Source: an uncultured bacterium
Lineage (GTDB): Bacteria; Bacteroidota; Bacteroidia; Bacteroidales; Marinifilaceae
Assembly (NCBI GenBank): GCA_905215395.1
Contig: CAJMQA010000156.1
Location: forward strand, 1 to 8,198
Direction: 5' to 3'
DNA length: 8,198 nucleotides
Shown here: in pieces, positions 1 through 6,052 of the stretch
Layout: each line of letters starts with the position of its first letter
Position numbering within the stretch: the first letter of the stretch is position 1
Made by a program: the position numbers and the translations under genes
Notes under the pieces: model-generated
Seen by the model: only the letters and a program-made list of their open reading frames with translations
Databases searched by the model: none
What the model was told of the DNA's origin: nothing

Positions 1-1947
1 AGCCCGGCGGGTTTGCAAATCTCCCATCACATCCCCCATATCTTCATCTGGAACCAGCACTTCCACATCATAGATCGGCTCCAGAATCTTAGGATTTGCT
101 TTTCTGAAAGCTTCACTGAATGCGTGACGTCCTGCCAGGCGGAAAGAGATCTCATTGGAATCTACCGGGTGCATTTTCCCATCATAAATACATACGCGGA
201 TATCCCGGGCATAAGAACCAGTCAAAGGTCCTTCTTCCATCTTTTCCATGATGCCTTTCAGAATAGCCGGCATGAACCGGGCTTCAATAACTCCTCCCAC
301 GATACAATTGTAGAACACCAGTTTTCCACCCCAGGGCAAATCATATTCTTCCTTCCCTTTTACAGAAATTTTACTGTCAACCCCACCGATCTTGTAAGAA
401 GTAGGTTCAGGCATTCCTTCCTCATAAGGCTCAATAACCATATGTACCTCCCCGAATTGTCCGGCTCCTCCGGATTGTTTTTTGTGCCGGTAATCCGCCT
501 GGGCATATTTAGTAATGGTTTCCCGATAGGGAATTTTCGGAGCATAAAATTCAATAGGAATTTTATCATTATGTTCTATCCTCCATTTCATCGTATTGAG
601 ATGGAATTCACCCTGCCCGGACAGGATCATTTGCTTCAATTCTTTGGAATATTCTACCAAAAGGGAAGGATCTTCCTCATGCATACGATAGAGAACTTCA
701 GCCATCTTTTCATCATCTCCCTTATTCACAGCTTTCACTGCTGTACGGAAACGGGAATTCGGATATTTGATTTCCGGATAAATATATTCACAATCTTTTT
801 CATTCAGAGTATCCCCATTCTTAGTGCTTTTCAGTTTCACTGTTGCACCAATATCTCCGGCCCGCAGTTCAGTCACTTTCGTGCGGTTTTTACCAGCAAC
901 TGCATACAACTGCGCAATACGTTCCTTGGAACCATTACTCATATTCACTACGTCATCCCCCTCTTTAATTACCCCGGAAACCACTTTAAAGTAATTAATA
1001 TCACCCAAATGTTGTTCGATGGTCGTATTGAATACAAAAGCTGATGCCGGTCCTTTCACATCATAAGGCACCAATTGTCCGTCACGGGTAAACATTCCAG
1101 GCATGGCAGCAGCACTCGGAGCTACATTCACCAGGAATTCCATAAAACGGCGCACACACATATCTTTCTCTGCAGACACACAGAACACGGGGAACATATC
1201 ACGGGCAATCAACCCTTTCCGGATCCCGGCACGCATTTCATCTTCAGTCAGACTACCTTTTTCAAAATACAATTCCATCAATCCCTCATCATTTTCAGCA
1301 GCAGCTTCAATCAAAGCATTATGCAATTCATCCGCTTTCTCTTTTTCCGCATCAGGAATGGGAAGCACATCCGGTTTTCCGCCTTCCGGCTTCCACTGAT
1401 ACATTTCCATTTTTAAAACGTCAATCACCTGATTAAAACCGGCCCCCTGATTCACCGGATATTGTACCAAAACCACCTTCTTACCGAAAGAAGCCTGAGC
1501 ATGTTCAACAGCCTGCTCAAAATTTGCCTTCTCATGATCGAGCTGGTTGATAACAAAAATCATCGGTTTGTTCAGCTTTTTAGCATGCCGGCTAATAATT
1601 TCCGTACCCACTTCTACTCCCCTCACTGCATTCACTACCATCACTGCCGTATCAGCCACATTCAGCGCAGAGATAACCCCACCGACAAAATCATCAGCCC
1701 CCGGAGTATCGATAAAGTTCAGCTTCTGATCTTTCCACTCAGTATATAATACTGCCGGAAAAACAGAAGAACCATACTCCTGCTCCACAGGCCTGTAGTC
1801 AGAGGACGTGTTTTTCGCACTTACGCTACCTCTGCGCGGGATGACCCCGCCCTCATACATCATCGCTTCAGCAAGCGTGGTTTTACCGGAACCAGCACTG
1901 CCTACAAGAGCGATATTCTTGATTTCATTGGGATTGTAGGTTTTCAT
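1..1947 (-). CDS. fusA2: EF-G paralogue (EF-G2 type), C-terminal end beyond the window
   Basis: The frame is open from an ATG at 1947 to the window edge, giving 649 residues; EF-G proteins run to about 700-720, so roughly 70 C-terminal residues are missing. The G domain has a P-loop GSAGSGKT (residues 16-23), DTPGADDF (80-87), NQLD (134-137, in place of NKxD) and a G5-like VSA near 257-259. Domain IV carries the EF-G motif KQSGGAGQFGEV (490-501), and the visible end enters domain V. The switch II histidine that activates GTP hydrolysis (DTPGHVDF in normal EF-G) is Ala84, and switch I RGITI reads YGSSV (58-62). Known biology: the Bacteroides thetaiotaomicron paralogue EF-G2 supports ribosomal translocation without GTP hydrolysis and accumulates in carbon starvation. 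Inference: this is its orthologue, a cytosolic low-energy translocase. It stands alone, transcribed away from the AT-rich segment. Family assignment is secure; orthology and lack of GTPase activity are inferred. Confidence 0.95.
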   Translation of the reverse strand, partial: MKTYNPNEIKNIALVGSAGSGKTTLAEAMMYEGGVIPRRGSVSAKNTSSDYRPVEQEYGSSVFPAVLYTEWKDQKLNFIDTPGADDFVGGVISALNVADTAVMVVNAVRGVEVGTEIISRHAKKLNKPMIFVINQLDHEKANFEQAVEHAQASFGKKVVLVQYPVNQGAGFNQVIDVLKMEMYQWKPEGGKPDVLPIPDAEKEKADELHNALIEAAAENDEGLMELYFEKGSLTEDEMRAGIRKGLIARDMFPVFCVSAEKDMCVRRFMEFLVNVAPSAAAMPGMFTRDGQLVPYDVKGPASAFVFNTTIEQHLGDINYFKVVSGVIKEGDDVVNMSNGSKERIAQLYAVAGKNRTKVTELRAGDIGATVKLKSTKNGDTLNEKDCEYIYPEIKYPNSRFRTAVKAVNKGDDEKMAEVLYRMHEEDPSLLVEYSKELKQMILSGQGEFHLNTMKWRIEHNDKIPIEFYAPKIPYRETITKYAQADYRHKKQSGGAGQFGEVHMVIEPYEEGMPEPTSYKIGGVDSKISVKGKEEYDLPWGGKLVFYNCIVGGVIEARFMPAILKGIMEKMEEGPLTGSYARDIRVCIYDGKMHPVDSNEISFRLAGRHAFSEAFRKANPKILEPIYDVEVLVPDEDMGDVMGDLQTRRA

Positions 1948-1980
1948 GGTATAAATTTTAGGTTATTCGTTCAAATGTCC

Positions 1981-1998
1981 GTCTCAAACGTTTGAAAC
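1981..1998. promoter_or_regulatory. Operator-like palindrome in the EF-G2 leader
   Basis: TCAAACGTTTGA at 1984-1995 is a perfect 12-bp palindrome. It extends to 18 bp (1981-1998) with one mismatched pair. It lies 34-51 bases upstream of the EF-G2 start codon, close to where the candidate promoter would start transcription. The central AAACGTTT with a CG core resembles operators of LacI/PurR-family repressors. The symmetry is seen directly; binding by any repressor is inferred. Confidence 0.4.
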
Positions 1999-2005
1999 AG
2001 GTTCA

Positions 2006-2035
2006 CAAATTAAACAGAAAATTTTAAAAATCAAA
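2006..2035 (-). promoter_or_regulatory. Candidate Bacteroidota promoter for EF-G2
   Basis: Read on the minus strand, TTTG (2035-2032) is followed after 18 bases by TTAATTTG (2013-2006). The Bacteroidota housekeeping consensus is TTTG, about 19-21 bases, then TAnnTTTG. The -7 element has one mismatch and the spacer is slightly short. Transcription would begin near 2000, giving a leader of about 50 bases that contains the palindrome. The leader just before the ATG is A/T-rich with no Shine-Dalgarno, as is usual in this phylum. Confidence 0.35.
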
Positions 2036-2227
2036 GAAAAGCGTAAAGCAATTTCATACTATTCTTTTAACCACTAAGATACATACTCCAGATCTTCCAA
2101 TACAGCAGACCTATTTCCTTTTGATCAATTTTGTGAACAAGCCTCCGTCACTGTTATCTTGGAATAGGCACAAAACTGACAGGATTTGTTAATTATCTCA
2201 AAACATCTGACAAAATTTCAGTTATCA

Positions 2228-2249
2228 CCTTATTCTTTAGATAATAAGG
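2228..2249. repeat. 7-bp inverted repeat, 8-base loop
   Basis: CCTTATT (2228-2234) and AATAAGG (2243-2249) are perfect complementary arms around an 8-base loop. There is no T-tract and little GC, so it does not look like an intrinsic terminator. It lies midway between the two divergent genes and immediately before a 33-codon open frame. It could be an operator or a chance feature of AT-rich DNA. Confidence 0.3.
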
Positions 2250-2338
2250 ATGTGTCGTAAAGAAACTACATTGTTTATAAAAGCGATGTTTTTGATTTTA
2301 TGGGGATGTCTGAGAATACACGTTATGATTATTTTTCA

Positions 2339-2346
2339 TACCTTTG
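2339..2346 (+). promoter_or_regulatory. Candidate -7 element for the secreted-protein gene
   Basis: TACCTTTG matches the Bacteroidota -7 consensus TAnnTTTG exactly. I find no TTTG at the expected 19-21 base spacing upstream; the nearest exact one is at 2291-2294, too far away. If used, transcription would start near 2352 and leave a leader of about 100 AT-rich bases before the ATG at 2454. Confidence 0.3.
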
Positions 2347-2453
2347 TATAAATTGTACTATATACTTAGTCGTGCATTATTCAAAAAATTAAATATTTGT
2401 GAAGTATCCAATTTAAATATGTGCAATTTTTATAACCAAATAAATTTCAAATT

Positions 2454-3068
2454 ATGAAACAGTTGATATTTATATGCTTGATTCAAGCCTTAATATTAGG
2501 ATATGTTTCCGCTCAAGGATTTTATGATAACGCGGAGAATCTCAAATTACAAGTAAAAAAATTGTCTTTGCCGGAAGTATCAAAATTCGATACCTTCTCT
2601 AACCTATTCTTTCATATCAAGGGCAAGGTTATTGAAAAATCTATCATGTACGATAATTATTACAAACCGTTGGGATACTTCAATTATTACGCAGATAAAA
2701 TAATGCAAAAAAAATACATTTTTCCTCTCCACTTCAACCATTCATTGTATAAGGTTGATAAAAATATACCACTTAACAAAGTGAACCAAACAGCTTCACT
2801 TCCCATTACTTTAAATTTACATATCACTCCTATAATGAAGATTTATGAAACACGAATCATGAAATACGAAATGCCAGATTTTTCAGAGTTGTATCGGAAA
2901 GGATTACTCTTGTCCAGACCATTCACTCCAGAGAATGAATTCTTTATATACCGGGAAGTTATGAATGAAAAATTGTCAAATAATTACGACAAACATGGGT
3001 TTCCTGATGGTGATCGCATAAAAAAATATTCTAGCTATAAAGGAAAATTCACAGCAAAAAGGAAATAA
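2454..3068 (+). CDS. Secreted protein of unknown function, 204 aa
   Basis: I do not recognise a family. The first 20 residues form a clear Sec signal peptide: Lys2, a hydrophobic core (LIFICLIQALILGYV) and a signal peptidase I site VSA before Gln21. There is no cysteine at the cleavage site, so it is not a lipoprotein. The mature part, about 184 residues, has no further membrane segment, is rich in Lys, Tyr and Phe, and ends in a basic tail (KKYSSYKGKFTAKRK). It is therefore probably periplasmic or released. The ATG follows an A-rich leader (ACCAAATAAATTTCAAATT) with no Shine-Dalgarno. Hand counts of two 60-base rows gave 28% and 32% GC, below the 38-47% in rows from the flanking conserved genes, which suggests an acquired or fast-evolving gene. 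It faces the lipoprotein gene convergently; a functional link is not shown. Confidence 0.75.
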   Translation: MKQLIFICLIQALILGYVSAQGFYDNAENLKLQVKKLSLPEVSKFDTFSNLFFHIKGKVIEKSIMYDNYYKPLGYFNYYADKIMQKKYIFPLHFNHSLYKVDKNIPLNKVNQTASLPITLNLHITPIMKIYETRIMKYEMPDFSELYRKGLLLSRPFTPENEFFIYREVMNEKLSNNYDKHGFPDGDRIKKYSSYKGKFTAKRK

Positions 3069-3187
3069 TATGCATTTGTTTTATTCCAACATTTATTTAC
3101 CGTAAAATTCATCTATTCTTAGACACAGGATCATCATGTTCTGAATATATAAATTAGATATCTCGTACATTCTGCATGTTTTTGTAA

Positions 3188-3263
3188 GGAATATTCTATA
3201 AATCAGTCAAAAAACGCTTCAAAGCTTATAGTCTCTATTGTTCTTGCTGATTTATGAATATCC
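3188..3263. repeat. Long inverted repeat between convergent genes
   Basis: The left arm 3191-3206 (ATATTCTATAAATCAG) and right arm 3247-3261 (CTGATTTATGAATAT) pair along 15 bp with one extra T in the left arm. GG 3188-3189 and CC 3262-3263 add two more pairs if A3190 is bulged. The loop is 40 bases. It sits in the 241-base gap between the convergent 2454-3068 and 3310-3954 genes. Neither flank has the T-tract of an intrinsic terminator. It may be a transcript-end structure, a small structured RNA, or the remnant of a small mobile element; I see no flanking target-site duplication. Nothing else stands out in this gap. Confidence 0.45.
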
Positions 3264-3309
3264 CTAAAAATATTATTGATATAACTATCTATCTCGTTAC
3301 TAAAAATCA

Positions 3310-3954
3310 TTAGAAGGTGTAAGATAATGTCAAGAGAGTTTTAAAGCTATAAAAGGATTCAGCATATTCTTTCATAGGCCTAAGACTCAAGTCAAGCCAT
3401 CCTTCAAGGCTACGCCATTTTCCACCTATTGATGTAATAAAAGTTACGTCTGCTTTTCCCTTGAATTCAAGTTGAGTTCCCATCGTTTTGTATTGTATTT
3501 CTGCATGAGCTATTTCATCCCCATTTCTAGGGTCAATCAATCTTAGATAGGACCAGTCGCAAAACAATGAATTCATTATATTAATCCGACTGCCTTTATC
3601 ACCTACTTGAAACGTAAAATCCACTTTCAAATAATAACTTTTAAGTGGTACCTGATCAAAAGTAAAAGTTAAAATTCCGTATTTGTATATGCCCCTCCCA
3701 CTTACTGGCATTCCAAAAGCCCGAGTAGATAAAGTAGCACTTTCCAAAAGTTGCTTCAATTCATCGATAGGAATAATTATGGCATTAGACATATCAATTT
3801 CTTCTGTAACTTCCTTGAATTTCACCCCATACTTTTGCTCCAATAGTTCTATTGTCTGATCTTCAGGAGATAAAAATTCATCTTTCTCCTCTTGGCAAGA
3901 AAATAAAAACACTGCTAATAAGCTGAATAAAAAATACTTTTTTTTCATAATCAT
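3310..3954 (-). CDS. Lipoprotein of unknown function, probably surface-exposed, 214 aa
   Basis: The N-terminus is a type II (lipoprotein) signal: basic KKK at 4-6, a hydrophobic stretch 7-18, and lipobox LFSC with the lipidated cysteine at 20. The residues after it (QEEKDE) are acidic, with a K-D-E run like the export signal that sends Bacteroidota lipoproteins to the cell surface. This placement is inferred from that known pattern. Residues 30-75 look helical (LLEQKYGVKFKEV, ELKQLLES). From about 85 to the end the protein alternates polar and hydrophobic residues as in a beta-sandwich and ends in TLSYTF. I do not recognise a family. The start could be Met1 (3954) or Met3 (3948); both keep the signal. 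Two sampled rows gave 35-37% GC, lower than the flanking conserved genes. It is convergent with the secreted-protein gene. Confidence 0.8.
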   Translation of the reverse strand: MIMKKKYFLFSLLAVFLFSCQEEKDEFLSPEDQTIELLEQKYGVKFKEVTEEIDMSNAIIIPIDELKQLLESATLSTRAFGMPVSGRGIYKYGILTFTFDQVPLKSYYLKVDFTFQVGDKGSRINIMNSLFCDWSYLRLIDPRNGDEIAHAEIQYKTMGTQLEFKGKADVTFITSIGGKWRSLEGWLDLSLRPMKEYAESFYSFKTLLTLSYTF

Positions 3955-3970
3955 TTGTATTATAATATTA

Positions 3971-3985
3971 GTTATATACTATAAC
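3971..3985. repeat. Small palindrome upstream of the lipoprotein gene
   Basis: GTTATA (3971-3976) and TATAAC (3980-3985) are perfect arms around TAC, 17-31 bases upstream of the lipoprotein ATG. The position would suit a repressor site, but palindromes arise easily in such AT-rich DNA and no clear promoter could be placed around it. Confidence 0.25.
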
Positions 3986-4006
3986 CCATCCAAAATAGCA
4001 CATAGA

Positions 4007-4015
4007 TTATCCACA
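4007..4015 (+). promoter_or_regulatory. DnaA box 1
   Basis: TTATCCACA is the exact consensus 9-mer bound by the replication initiator DnaA. It lies 53 bases upstream of the lipoprotein start and points towards the AT-rich stretch. It could be part of an origin, a DnaA-controlled promoter, or chance. Confidence 0.5.
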
Positions 4016-4024
4016 AAATTCCGG

Positions 4025-4033
4025 TTATGCACA
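4025..4033 (+). promoter_or_regulatory. DnaA box 2
   Basis: TTATGCACA fits the DnaA consensus TTATNCACA exactly. It has the same orientation as box 1 and starts 18 bases after it, leaving 9 bases between the boxes. Same-strand spacing and the adjoining AT-rich DNA make the pair more suggestive than either box alone. Confidence 0.5.
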
Positions 4034-4134
4034 AATTATGTTGCAATATAATAAATATTTTGTAAATTATAAGCAAAAAACATTAAAAAATATTTCTATA
4101 TTCCTATTTAAATCGATTGTTATAGGGATTGTTA
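4034..4134. other. AT-rich stretch beside the DnaA boxes, candidate unwinding element
   Basis: Bases 4034-4113 contain only about 10 G or C by hand count (about 12%). The octamer GATTGTTA then appears twice in direct repeat, at 4115-4122 and 4127-4134. DnaA boxes next to very AT-rich DNA are the general plan of a bacterial origin. The order is seen in the sequence; origin function is inferred, and only two exact boxes are present. The same DNA also separates the divergent lipoprotein and zinc-peptidase genes and must hold their promoters, none of which I could place with confidence. Confidence 0.35.
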
Positions 4135-4235
4135 AATTCTCCAAAATACCTGCCAAAATTGCAGAGGTAACCGTATATTCTTTATAACTGGTACATTTTT
4201 TGCACTGTATATCAACAAATAATTGATAAATCAAA

Positions 4236-4943
4236 ATGGAACATACAACAATGTTAGGAGGAAATTTGTGGATCTGGGTGATATTCATCGGATTCACCAT
4301 TATCAGCTGGTTAATCAGCCATCAATTGAAAAGCCGTTTTCAGAAATATTCCAAAATACCAACCGCCAATGGAATGACAGGAAGGGATGTGGTGGAGAAA
4401 ATGCTCAGGGACAATGGTATCAGCGGAGTCAAAATAGGCGCAGTTGAGGGACAGCTTACCGACCATTACAATCCGGTCAACAAAACCATCAACCTGAGTA
4501 AAGAGGTTTATTACGGCAACAGCATCGCAGCTGCAGCAGTAGCAGCTCATGAAACCGGTCATGCCATCCAGCATGCCAAATCGTACAGCATGCTAAAATT
4601 ACGTTCCACTCTGGTTCCTGCCGTTGAGTTCGCTTCACACTGGGTACAGTGGATTCTGTTAGCCGGCATTCTTTTGGTGAACAGTTTTCCGGGACTTTTA
4701 CTGGCCGGAATCGGACTCTTTGCCATTATGACACTTTTCAGCTTTATCACACTGCCGGTAGAAATCGATGCCAGCCACCGAGCCTTGGCCTGGTTGCGCA
4801 ATTCAGGAATCACAACTCATGAAACACAGGCTTATGCCTTCGATGCCTTGAAATGGGCTGCTTACACCTATGTTATCGCAGCTTTGTCATCATTGGCAAC
4901 CTTACTGTACTATATCATGATTTATCTGAACAGAAGGGATTAA
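4236..4943 (+). CDS. Membrane zinc metallopeptidase, YugP/Zn_peptidase_2 family, 235 aa
   Basis: A gluzincin-like membrane protease. The zinc motif HETGH (105-109) gives two histidine ligands and catalytic Glu106. The conserved downstream LPVEIDAS (173-180) probably supplies the third ligand through Glu176. Hydrophobic segments lie near 11-28, 136-150, 152-173 and 207-229, so it is an inner-membrane protein. The length matches the family (about 225-235 residues). The sequence MTGRDVVEKMLRDNGI (47-62) is typical of the family's soluble N-terminal part. The ATG at 4236 follows an A-rich leader (TTGATAAATCAAA); Met6 at 4251 is a possible alternative. Substrates are unknown; the family is usually annotated only as a putative neutral zinc metallopeptidase. 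It is transcribed alone, away from the DnaA-box region, and ends at the hairpin terminator 22 bases after its stop. Confidence 0.92.
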   Translation: MEHTTMLGGNLWIWVIFIGFTIISWLISHQLKSRFQKYSKIPTANGMTGRDVVEKMLRDNGISGVKIGAVEGQLTDHYNPVNKTINLSKEVYYGNSIAAAAVAAHETGHAIQHAKSYSMLKLRSTLVPAVEFASHWVQWILLAGILLVNSFPGLLLAGIGLFAIMTLFSFITLPVEIDASHRALAWLRNSGITTHETQAYAFDALKWAAYTYVIAALSSLATLLYYIMIYLNRRD

Positions 4944-4964
4944 AATAAAACCGAAAACTTATAC

Positions 4965-5010
4965 GACCTTCTTCTTCCCTCTGCGGAGAAGAAGGTCCTT
5001 TATTTTATTT
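4965..5010. terminator. Strong, probably bidirectional intrinsic terminator
   Basis: Arms GACCTTCTTCT (4965-4975) and AGAAGAAGGTC (4987-4997) pair perfectly over 11 bp, extendable by one G-U and one G-C pair. On the plus strand a T-rich tail (CTTTATTTTATTTT) follows, ending the zinc-peptidase transcript. On the minus strand the hairpin begins two bases after the stop of the GNAT gene (5000-5002) and is followed by a weaker T-rich run. The two convergent genes therefore appear to share it. Confidence 0.85.
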
Positions 5011-5959
5011 TCTTCAAAGTATTTCTAATGACAGACTTTGTTGCTGCTGACAAAGAACCCCGGTCTGCCAATTCCAGCATAGCTTTAAATTCCTGCAATA
5101 ATTCCGGAACAGGCTGGCAAAGTTTATAGGCCAGTTTCATACACAAACTTTGCACTCCAGGCAACTCCTCTACAGAAAGCATCCGGTCCAGGCAGAAATC
5201 CAGAAAATCAATCCGGGTCTCTCCGCTCAAGTCTTGTTTTTCAATCAGCTGTAATAAAATGCGCCGCCGCCCTCCATGAGGACAAACCAGAACTTCATTT
5301 ATCAGTTCTTCCTGTCTGGCTTGCAGCCATTTCTGACCGGAAGGCGGGAAATGGCTACAAATCCAAAGCGCCTGCCAGGCAACTGTATCGTCTTCATCGT
5401 AGATCAATCGATACAACTCATCTCTACGCAATTCGTTGTATTTTATTTCATACAACACCGCCTGTACATCTTCAATATGAAAACGCACCGATAAACGGGT
5501 AATCAGGGGCGGTAATTTAGCCAAATGCAAAATCGGAAAGGGCTTTCCGGCGTAATCTGTAGCATCCCTGCCCTGCACGTCAAAGCCATTTTTCAAATAA
5601 AACTGAAGTGCCCGCTCATTTTGTTCGTTCACATCCACTTTCTCTATCTGTTTTTCCTGAACAGCAAAATCCAATAAGCATTTTCCATATCCTTTTCCCT
5701 GTTCACCGGGTAAAACAAAAAGCATTTCAATCAGCCCGTCGCTCAAACCGATGAAAGCAGCAATCTTTTGCTGATCATTACGTACTGCATACAAGGACAC
5801 AGCCGGAAAATACTGATTCCGCACTAAAGGTTTATAATACTGAATATCCGTCTCATTCAGAAAATGATGTGAGCTACGCACTGAAGCTTCCCATAGGAAT
5901 AACAATTCATCGTAATTGGATTCTCTGCAGGCAGCAATTTCATATTGTTTTTGTATCAT
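5000..5959 (-). CDS. GNAT acetyltransferase fused to an alpha-helical HEAT-like domain, 319 aa
   Basis: Residues 6-147 are a GNAT N-acetyltransferase resembling YjaB. They include an opening RESNYDELLFLWEASV, a beta4 strand and acetyl-CoA pyrophosphate loop LPGEQGKGYG (83-92, pattern Q-x-x-G-x-G), and the closing NERALQFYLKNGF (113-125). It should transfer an acetyl group from acetyl-CoA to an amine; the acceptor is unknown. Residues 160-316 are a separate, mostly helical region (RRDELYRLIYDEDDTVAWQA, VCPHGGRRRILLQLI, LDFCLDRMLSVEELPGV) with a HEAT/ARM-like look. I believe related domains occur as stand-alone proteins in Bacteroidales, but could not check. The ATG at 5959 is chosen because the GNAT fold starts right after it; a TTG at 6025 would add 22 odd Cys-rich residues. 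It lies 86 bases downstream of the DUF5686 gene on the same strand, probably with its own promoter. Confidence 0.88.
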   Translation of the reverse strand: MIQKQYEIAACRESNYDELLFLWEASVRSSHHFLNETDIQYYKPLVRNQYFPAVSLYAVRNDQQKIAAFIGLSDGLIEMLFVLPGEQGKGYGKCLLDFAVQEKQIEKVDVNEQNERALQFYLKNGFDVQGRDATDYAGKPFPILHLAKLPPLITRLSVRFHIEDVQAVLYEIKYNELRRDELYRLIYDEDDTVAWQALWICSHFPPSGQKWLQARQEELINEVLVCPHGGRRRILLQLIEKQDLSGETRIDFLDFCLDRMLSVEELPGVQSLCMKLAYKLCQPVPELLQEFKAMLELADRGSLSAATKSVIRNTLKKIK

Positions 5960-6022
5960 CTTTTCCGTCTTCGTAAAGCATTGTTTACCGCAACAGCAAT
6001 TACAATTACTATTGCGATGACA

Positions 6023-6052
6023 CAAATATAGATTTTATTTCTATCTTAGAAA
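6023..6052 (-). promoter_or_regulatory. Candidate promoter for the GNAT-fusion gene
   Basis: On the minus strand TATATTTG (6030-6023) matches the Bacteroidota -7 consensus TAnnTTTG exactly. A TTTC (6052-6049, one mismatch to TTTG) lies 18 bases upstream. The upstream element overlaps the DUF5686 stop codon region (6046-6048). Transcription would begin near 6015, giving a leader of about 55 bases to the ATG at 5959. This supports the ATG over the TTG at 6025, which lies inside the -7 element. Confidence 0.45.

Larger units (their letters stand above)
1948..2453. other. 506-base divergent intergenic region
   Basis: AT-rich spacer between the divergently transcribed EF-G2 and secreted-protein genes. 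It holds a candidate minus-strand promoter and a palindrome near EF-G2, a 7-bp-arm hairpin at 2228-2249, a TACCTTTG element at 2339-2346, and a 33-codon plus-strand open frame at 2250-2351 of doubtful status. I see nothing convincing in 2040-2225. A spacer this long suggests room for regulation of EF-G2, a gene known to be starvation-controlled in Bacteroides. Confidence 0.6.

Noticed and set aside
13..1044. A 343-codon plus-strand open frame
   Set aside because: It lies antisense to the well-supported EF-G2 gene, its His/Phe/Ile-rich translation resembles no protein, and the minus-strand frame carries clear EF-G motifs over the same DNA.
2132..2151. CRP-like site (TGTGA and TCAC half-sites) upstream of EF-G2
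   Set aside because: The half-sites are separated by 11 bases rather than the 6 of a CRP-type site, and the second half-site is incomplete. It was considered because a CRP-like regulator controls EF-G2 in Bacteroides.
3188..3263. Intrinsic terminator call for the long inverted repeat
   Set aside because: The arms are AT-rich, the loop is 40 bases, and there is no T-tract after the stem on either strand.
4067..4300. A 77-codon minus-strand open frame over the DnaA-box region and zinc-peptidase start
   Set aside because: It overlaps the clear zinc-peptidase start and AT-rich non-coding DNA, and its translation has no recognisable features.
5960..6025. Cys-rich N-terminal extension (MCHRNSNCNCCCGKQC) of the GNAT fusion from a TTG start
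   Set aside because: It depends on a rare TTG codon that lies within the candidate -7 element. The GNAT fold begins immediately after the ATG at 5959, so the extension is most likely untranslated leader.
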